From Thereva unica (taxonomy: Eukaryota; Arthropoda; Insecta; Diptera; Therevidae): a stretch of 64,000 nt of DNA. Position numbers and translations under genes: made by a program. Below are positions 57,600 through 64,000 of the stretch, one piece after another. Location of the stretch: contig OX465283.1 of the NCBI GenBank assembly GCA_949987705.1, positions 75,277,720 to 75,341,719 on the forward strand, in the 5' to 3' direction. The notes beneath the pieces are model-generated. The model was not told the origin of the DNA, ran no database searches, and worked only from the letters and a program-made list of their open reading frames with translations. Position 1 is the stretch's first letter. Each line of letters begins with the position of its first letter.

Positions 57600-59060
57600 C
57601 TGAAAATGAAGGAAAAACATTCAGTATTAGAAAAACTTTGCTGCAGAATGAAGTAGAACAAAAGAAAGTCTCAAGAAAAAAGTTAAAGCACACACACATA
57701 CACACATGCACGCAGCACAAAAAAAGTTAAAGAAAATAGGAAAAAAAAGGAAAAGATGCTGACAAGAAATTTGTGAGTGTTTGTTTTTGAATTTTTATTC
57801 AATAGCTTAAAATAAAAAGTTTTTTCAGTTCGGAAAGGAAAGAAATTCTTGAATTGTTTTGAGCTGAAAAACTTCTTATAGTTCAAAGCAGTCAACTTGC
57901 ATTGTTATAAGGATTGGAAAAGTACAATTGGTTATTGGAACAACTTGTTCAGGACTTTGTTATTTTCGTTTCTTTGTCTTGAAGCTCTAGTTAACAAAAG
58001 GATCATCAGTGCTTTAAGAAACTTTTGTAATGAAAAAAGGGAAGCTGTTTTCGTAAGGTACTATCGAAGCTCTTGTTGTAGTCGTTATAGTTATAGTTGC
58101 AATGAATTTTTGATGTCTTTACACAATACAGTGTTGTTGACTTGATTTTTAGGTGTCATGTAAACACTTGGTATGTATTTTGTTAGGTATTTAAAGTTTT
58201 TGCCACAATGAGAATAGATGTTTGTATCTCCCTTTACCATCTAGAAGATTTGGTAATGTAGTAAGTACATTGTTTGCCACTATTAGAAAACCACTGATAA
58301 AACAATAATTATATTTTATTCGTGAAGAATAGGTTATAATTTAAATACTATTACTGTTTTAGTATCTAAACTTTTTTTATAATTCAAATTTAATATTTTA
58401 CTTGAGTGCAGCCTCGACTTATTTGGGAGGCATTTTTTGAGCTCGCGTCTTCAACATATTTTGTTGTTCAAGCATGCTCAAGCTTCACAATCTCTCTTAG
58501 CATCCTCTGTGCACTTAAGTAAATAGTTTTTTGTAAAGCTCTATTATCATTGGTTTTACATCATGAATGTATCACAAAGAAGTATCCTGTTAGCCAGGCA
58601 AGGCAGTACCTTTGGCACTTTATGGTACCTTTGGAGTTAAATTTATGCAAAATTAAAGAATTTTGTACATTTACCGAAAAATGAGACTAATTATGTTGCT
58701 GTACATTAGTATGGGAATTATTCAAGTTTAAGTAAACATAAAAAACTTCCTTTTGTAAACACCCTGTTTCTTAATAGATAGTGCCGATAACCCCCAATAA
58801 CAATGTTTTCTCGAAATATATCCCCGAACCACCCGTTAAAAGTCTGATGACGTATGCAGTCTGCGTATAATACCCTTGGCACCAGCGCCGGCGGATCGTG
58901 TTGGACGGGTAGTCAAACGAACAAACCGCCTCCTCCGAAACTGTTATTTGGTAAGAACCTTTCCTAAAAATGAAAGAAGGTAGCTTACTTCATTTGTCCT
59001 GGGACATCTCCTGTCGATCACAATGTATAATGATGTGCCTCGATGAGATCGAATTATTCG
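57600..59060. other. Region upstream of exon A, unassigned
   Basis: The missing 5' exon(s) of the NLR-like gene should lie at or beyond here. I found no minus-strand frame with splice sites in phase 0 and NLR-like content. AT-rich. Confidence 0.4.
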
Positions 59061-59460
59061 TGAACAAAGCAATAAGGTATGGAAACAGAGCATTCACTCA
59101 CACCTCGCTTAAGGTATCTCGGAGTGAAGATCCACGCGAGGCTTAAGACCCATTCAGAAACGGCAGCAGCAGCGGCAGAAAACTGTTCCTATTAGCTAAT
59201 GGTGGTCATATGACAACAAAAACAGCAGCGATTGCTAGTAAAACCAAACTTGCTGCCGCTGCTGCTACCGTTTCTGAATGGGCCTTTACTTTTAAAACAT
59301 ACTTGATGGGGACCATTTCCGAGAATGCTTCTCAACGAGGGGGTCAAAACAACCCATCGTCTTCTGATGGTGAGGGTGGTTAGCTCAGAGAAGCTTTACC
59401 CAGTGCCAGTGTGGGCAGCAACGTTTAACAAGAGGGCTATAGCTATTTAACATAAGTACA
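59060..59460 (+). pseudogene. R1-type LINE remnant
   Basis: RYLGVKIHARLK (59110-59145; typical (K)YLGVxIDxxLxF box after the RT) is followed, beyond a MITE, by RMLLNEGVKTTHRLLMVRVV and PVPVWAATF, matching the RRRLLxxVxxSxxLYxxPVWA region of R1/Loa LINEs. It is broken by frame changes. Confidence 0.6.
59146..59285. mobile_element. 140-bp PIF/Harbinger-like MITE
   Basis: Ends AGACCCATTCAGAAACGGCA and (inverted) AGGCCCATTCAGAAACGGTA, followed by (GCAGCA) units, about 32 bp. TTA at 59143-59145 and 59286-59288. It lies within the R1-type LINE remnant, whose reading resumes on its right. Confidence 0.9.
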
Positions 59461-59869
59461 TTGCTGCGCAAAATAATAAGCACACTTAGTGTTCTAAGAA
59501 TTCACTTGATATTTAACAGTCTAAACGATAAAGAAAACTCTTAGTTTTTGGTCGAGTTTTCTTTATGATTGAGTAACGATAAAAATTCGATGCAATCATA
59601 ATGCTGCTGCTGTTAGATTCAGTGCCGGAGCTGCTTTTAGAAGAAAAGTACTTTTTCTTGGTGTGCTTGTTAAAGTTTATAAGTACAAGTGTGCTTATTA
59701 TTTATCACAGCAGTGTATGTGCGGCAATAGATATTGTAGAAGTGCATGCCTTCAAATTCGATCTCAGGTATAGTTTCATGAACAGAACGTATGCAACGCA
59801 AAAGCTGGTCTACTTTCAACTGTTTCGCATTGCCGTAATCGACATAGCTTCAAGTGCTTAAACGCACAA

Positions 59870-60169
59870 TACATGTACTCGCCGTTTAGTTTTTTTTTTG
59901 GATTCTGTGAAAAACAAGACAAAACGTAGGCACGCAATTATCAGTTAATGAAAACGTTACGCATATTGCGCATTGGCAGCCCGCACGTATCTGTTTCCAG
60001 CTAAAGAACAGAAAATGGACGACCGCAACAGACTAAGGCTGGAAACAGATACGTGCGTGCGTGCAGTGTGTGCGGTGTGCAGTGAATATTCGCTGACAGG
60101 CAGTTGTGTACTTGGATTCTGTCTAGTCTTCTACAAATAACCAAAAAATCTAAACGACGAGTACATGTA
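59870..60169. mobile_element. 300-bp inverted-repeat element with an inner hairpin
   Basis: Outer ends TACATGTACTCGCCGTTTAG and the inverted ctaaacgacgagtacatgta. A second inverted pair (cgcacgtatctgtttccagc and gctggaaacagatacgtgcg) lies at 59983-60053. Non-coding. Confidence 0.72.
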
Positions 60170-60975
60170 TCTGTTGTGTGCTTGTATTTGGGTATTTGAG
60201 ACAATGGCAAATGCGGAAATGCGGAAAAGTTGGAAATAGACCGAGTTTGCATTGCGGGCGTTCCATTACGTAATTAAATGTCAGTTTACATTTGACTATT
60301 GACACACTGCAATTATATCAATCACCGTGCTTGTTTCTGGTTCCAGCTTTAGCGTCTTTCGCGCGTGCAGCGCATTTAGGACCATATGCAACGATGCAGC
60401 GTGCGTGATAGCGAGAACTATACTCATAAAGACACTGGCGAGAGAAGGCAAGCGTAACTATTATCCAGAATATGTTAGATGGGAATCAAATTCAGTGCGG
60501 CGAAAATGGGTGTTTTCGGGGGTGAACGTGGTTTTTTACCATTACTGGGAAAAGTATACCTCCTATCAAAAAAAGTTAAGTATAAAAGTTATAGGCAATT
60601 AAAAAATCTATAACTTTCATTCAAACCATTTTTCGACATAACCTCAACAAAATGGAGAATTATTATTATTATTATAGAATTACCCTTCTAACACAGAAGG
60701 CACACTTCACAGTTGGGCTGAGAAACACACTGTACTGTGGCTCAGCTAAGGCAAGCAAACATACATATATCCTGCAAACATTACGAATGGAGATCGAATC
60801 GAAAACGAGTCACGAAATCTTCGAGAAGACTTCGAGACGACAGTCGACATCGAAACGAAATCGATTTGCAATCGCTTTGACGACCCGATAACAACTCGTA
60901 ATAGCGACTTTGAATCGAAGAGCTGGGCGGGAAGAAATTGTAAAAAAAATATAAGCAAACAAGTGCTTATAAAGC
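60170..60975. other. Spacer, unassigned
   Basis: Short frames 60327-60602 and 60652-60891 have no recognisable motif; nothing else seen. Confidence 0.35.
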
Positions 60976-62250
60976 GGAGATGGCCAACCCGCATGCGGGC
61001 CTTCGCGGGAAATTGTGCAGCCCGCGAGATTCAACAAGAGCACTGAGCTATGACCAAGATTCAACAAGAGCACTGAGAAACTTCACAGCCTGCGATATAA
61101 AATTAGCTCTCGGGGTGAACCGAGTGACCAGGTTAATGGATAAAAATCCATGAAGAGCTTTTAATGCAAAAATTGGAAAAAGAGGTGCTTTTCAAACCAG
61201 TTAGTACAAATTAGGTTTATCAAAAAAATTCTAGGCCCACTGAGGGCCTTGTTCAACCTTTTTTCGTGAAACAGGTGTTTTTACATTTTTAAGATTTACT
61301 CGAAAAGTTACTATTATTTTATTTTAGGTAGGCACCATCAGAAGCCACAATTTAAGCCCTGACACAAGGTTCTACGATAACTACACTCCCTATAATTAAA
61401 TGTGACTGATTTCAATTATCCAAAACTCATATTTTTCATCTTTTTAAGCACTATTATGTAGTATTTTTTGTTTTCCAAAACAAAATTTTGTTCGTATCTG
61501 AAAGGTGAAAAACCGTGCTTTCGCTACTATTATTAACTTTTTTCCCCTGCACCAATAGTATCCAAAACACATTCATTGAATTCCTACAATTTTTCTCTTA
61601 ATTATAGCGGCAATAAATCGCAGGGTAGATTTATTTCAACTTCTAAATACTTGTCCGCTATCTCTCCTGGACTATATAGCAGATTGTGAATAGTCTGCCG
61701 AGAAAGTTGAAAGCCGAGTTACTTTACTCGCTACTCTCTAGCGTGTGGGCTTGTTAGCTAGTAAACTAGCCGTGTGTCATCATATTTGCTAGTGAGCAGC
61801 TAGTTCAGAGAATCTTATTATTTGGTTTCATTGACTACAAAAAGACGGAGTTAGTTCCCGTTAGCTAGTTGGCTATTGAGCGAGCGGAAAGTTTTGAGTG
61901 CCATCGTCACTAACGTACTTGCTGACTCGCCGGCTTCTAAACTCGCCGGCTGTTAGTTTGTAAACTCGCTTAATGGAATCGAGCCCTAAGTGACTATAGT
62001 GAGTAAAGGCTTCTGCGACGGTTTCACGAAATCCTACAGAAGAGCAAACCGGTTTGTGCAACTTCTGCAAAATTCTTCAGAAATAATAATTTAATAGTTC
62101 CGCGTTTCCGCACGTTCATTGGTCATTAGCCCAACTTTAGTACTCGCTCCCTAAATTATACTAAATTGAATTTGAATCACCCCGGCTCGCGGGAATATAA
62201 TGCATTTTCAAAATGGCCCGCGATACCATTTGGGTTGGCCAACACGATAT
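60976..62250. mobile_element. Possible decayed hAT element
   Basis: Left gagatggccaacccgcatgc and right (inverted) GTGTTGGCCAACCCAAATGG are similar; the sequence TGGCCAACCC is common at hAT ends, and both ends are followed by (g)cgggcc-type sequence. A 34-bp direct repeat (agattcaacaagagcactga) is at 61028-61076. No transposase seen. Weak case. Confidence 0.38.
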
Positions 62251-62509
62251 TCAAAATTATATAAAATACCCTATTTTTGCGGTAAAGGTTACCGTTTACG
62301 ATTAAATGGACAGGTTGAGAATCCAGTTTTTGGCGAGCGATTCTAGACTCGTAAAGGTCGATAAAATGTTTGCAGGGTATCAACAAATAATACATACTAA
62401 ACACTCTAACAAAGAAGCGTTCAACAACAAAGAAAGGGTGGGACCCTCCAAGGAGTCACGCCACTTTAAAAAGATTCATTTTGAAGGCCAATTCACTTGC
62501 AGGCATGCT

Positions 62510-63125
62510 AAAAACACTCATATTTTAAGGATAAGTTGGTCATCCCGAGAGAGATGACTAAGTACGAAACGGACAAACTTCCTTCAAACCGATTCGACTC
62601 TTCCAACCTGGGAGGAGTATGGAGGAGACCATATCTGTATTGGAGTAAAGGCCTAACTAAGGACATGTCCAAATTCTTAGTGATGAGGGGGTTGGTGAAT
62701 TCCTTGGGCCAGCTTTTTATAAATCCCAGGACTAAACTCCGCTTGGAGGAAATATAATTGATGTGGGTGGAAAAATCCTGCTTACTTTCAAACCTGACCC
62801 CCAGATCGATCACAGAGTTAACGCGGGAGATTATGTTGTTAAGAAAAGCATAGTCATAAGTTAGCAGACCACATTGCCAGCAAAAAGTCATGACCTCACG
62901 CTTACTAATATTAAGAAGCAGGTTGTTGTTGGAACACCAAGAATAGTATGTGTTCAGGTCAACTTGGAAAAGTTTATAATCCTCAATACTTCTTATGTGA
63001 CGGAAGAGCTTAGCTTAGCTCAGTGTACATAAGGATTCTACATTTCTTTAACAAGGTAACAATGTCATCAATTGATAGAATAAAAAGAACAGGACCGAGG
63101 TGACTGCCTTGCGGGACACTAGAAT
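62510..63125 (-). pseudogene. LINE-X second copy, RT fragment
   Basis: Minus strand: SVPQGSHLGPVLFILSIDD (63120-63063), then CRILMYT in place of the YADD region, and MTFCWQCGLLTYDYAFLNN, FSTHINYISSKRSLVLGFIK, parallel to 22945-23530 of LINE-X. Truncated at both ends and frameshifted. Confidence 0.85.
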
Positions 63126-64000
63126 GGAGCATTTAATCGAATTCGAAGCATTAAGATGGTAAAACAATTTTTTACAATTTTTCTTTCGGCTGAAAAGATT
63201 TAGGGTGGTTTTAACCCTTTAGGATTATCTCTTATCATAAAATTTGGCTGATTTGGTATAAATCAATCACTTCCGCAAATAAATATTGAAAAAAGTGTAT
63301 TTCATTGGATTATTTTTGATTGTTATTGAAATTTTCGCGAAAACCCTTAACGGGCAGTAATTTTTACAAGGTTACGGCGGCGGGTTCTTCCCTTTGCTTA
63401 AAATATTGCAAAATATCCGAAGCAGTTCTCCCACCGTCACCCTACGCCAAAATAGTTTCTATCGAGTCAAAACTACTAAAGTAGGGCAGTTTAAATCTTT
63501 TTATACTATTTTATTAGATTAGGTTCGATTACTTAACTTTAAGCTTTTAGTTAAATGTATATTAGGATAGTTGTAAAGTTAAATAAATGCTTTAAAAAAC
63601 AAAACAAAAGTTGTCCAACTACCATCTCAGAGATCTGTAGTTCGATTTTGCTCCGCTAGTTTCACTGCAACTACTTTTATCATGTTTGTATGTGTGTGCT
63701 ATTAAAATGTCCAAAGGATTCAAAAAAATTTTCACCGGCAATGAATAATATAGTGGGGAAAAAATTTCCTTTTAAAGCGATTGATAACACAGTGGCAGAA
63801 CTTAATACATAACAGTCTGACAGATAGTGAAAGACTGATACATTTATGACGTATCTTTTTAATTTCGATGTTACCAAAATGTGTTCGAGAACCACTTTTA
63901 ATCATTCATATACGTCTATTCACAACTTGCCAGTTAAGTCGGCCTATTTTTAAAATGTTGGCACATATTGTGTCGCTTAACAAGATATTTTGATTCAATA
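63126..64000. other. Spacer at window end
   Basis: No gene or repeat recognised. Confidence 0.4.

Noticed and set aside
61660..61990. Clustered ctagct/gctag motifs as a structured element
   Set aside because: No consistent inverted ends or repeat unit could be drawn.

Overview
This is eukaryotic nuclear DNA, most likely from an insect or another arthropod. The evidence is AT-rich spacer, GT-AG introns, non-LTR retrotransposons of RTE and CR1/Jockey/R1 types, a tRNA-headed SINE, and PIF/Harbinger, hAT and other inverted-repeat DNA transposons. No order or species can be named from the sequence alone. Most open reading frames here are transposon fragments or antisense shadows of real exons.

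The one host gene recognised is on the minus strand. Its last eight exons can be joined at 57474-57599, 56984-57178, 56721-56924, 40871-42515, 33636-34243, 33216-33574, 10980-11279 and 10694-10856. Every junction has a GT donor and an AG acceptor, the reading phases match (0,0,0,1,0,2,2), and the exons total exactly 3600 nt (1199 codons plus a stop). The product is NOD-like: a NACHT-type NTPase region, a winged-helix/HD-like region with a conserved EFLAA motif, a Ser/Pro-rich linker and leucine-rich repeats. The Walker A loop is degenerate (no GK[ST]), while the Walker B-like DGYD is kept. The 5' exons were not found and probably lie beyond 57.6 kb or outside the window. Three large introns (21.9, 6.6 and 14.2 kb) hold almost all the transposons.

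Layout. 0.6-4.2 kb: LTR-element integrase remnant and a decayed RTE copy. 5-10.1 kb: decayed LINE and three inverted-repeat elements. 10.7-11.3 kb: the last two gene exons. 12.4-24 kb: a Russian-doll nest (LINE-X > RTE-A > SINE > LINE-Y > hAT, plus a second RTE and a LINE-Y 3' piece inside RTE-A). 24.0-25.2 kb: an internally deleted Harbinger element with MADF and transposase N-terminal pieces. 27.3 kb: an uninterrupted SINE copy. 30.0-31.6 kb: a 1.55-kb near-perfect palindrome. 31.6-40.3 kb: RTE remnants, twin 415-bp elements, other inverted-repeat elements and gene exons. 40.9-42.5 kb: the large NACHT/LRR exon. 44.1-47.4 kb: an intact full-length RTE with a 13-bp target-site duplication. 49.5 kb: a 5S-rRNA-derived sequence. 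51-55.3 kb: two abutting Harbinger-like MITEs, a Harbinger transposase remnant and another inverted-repeat element. 56.7-57.6 kb: three upstream gene exons. 58-64 kb: LINE remnants and MITEs.

Functional reading: a large, possibly immune-type NLR-like gene has introns that have absorbed many transposon layers. One RTE (44.1 kb) looks young and intact enough to be the source of the near-identical truncated copy at 19.9-21.1 kb.
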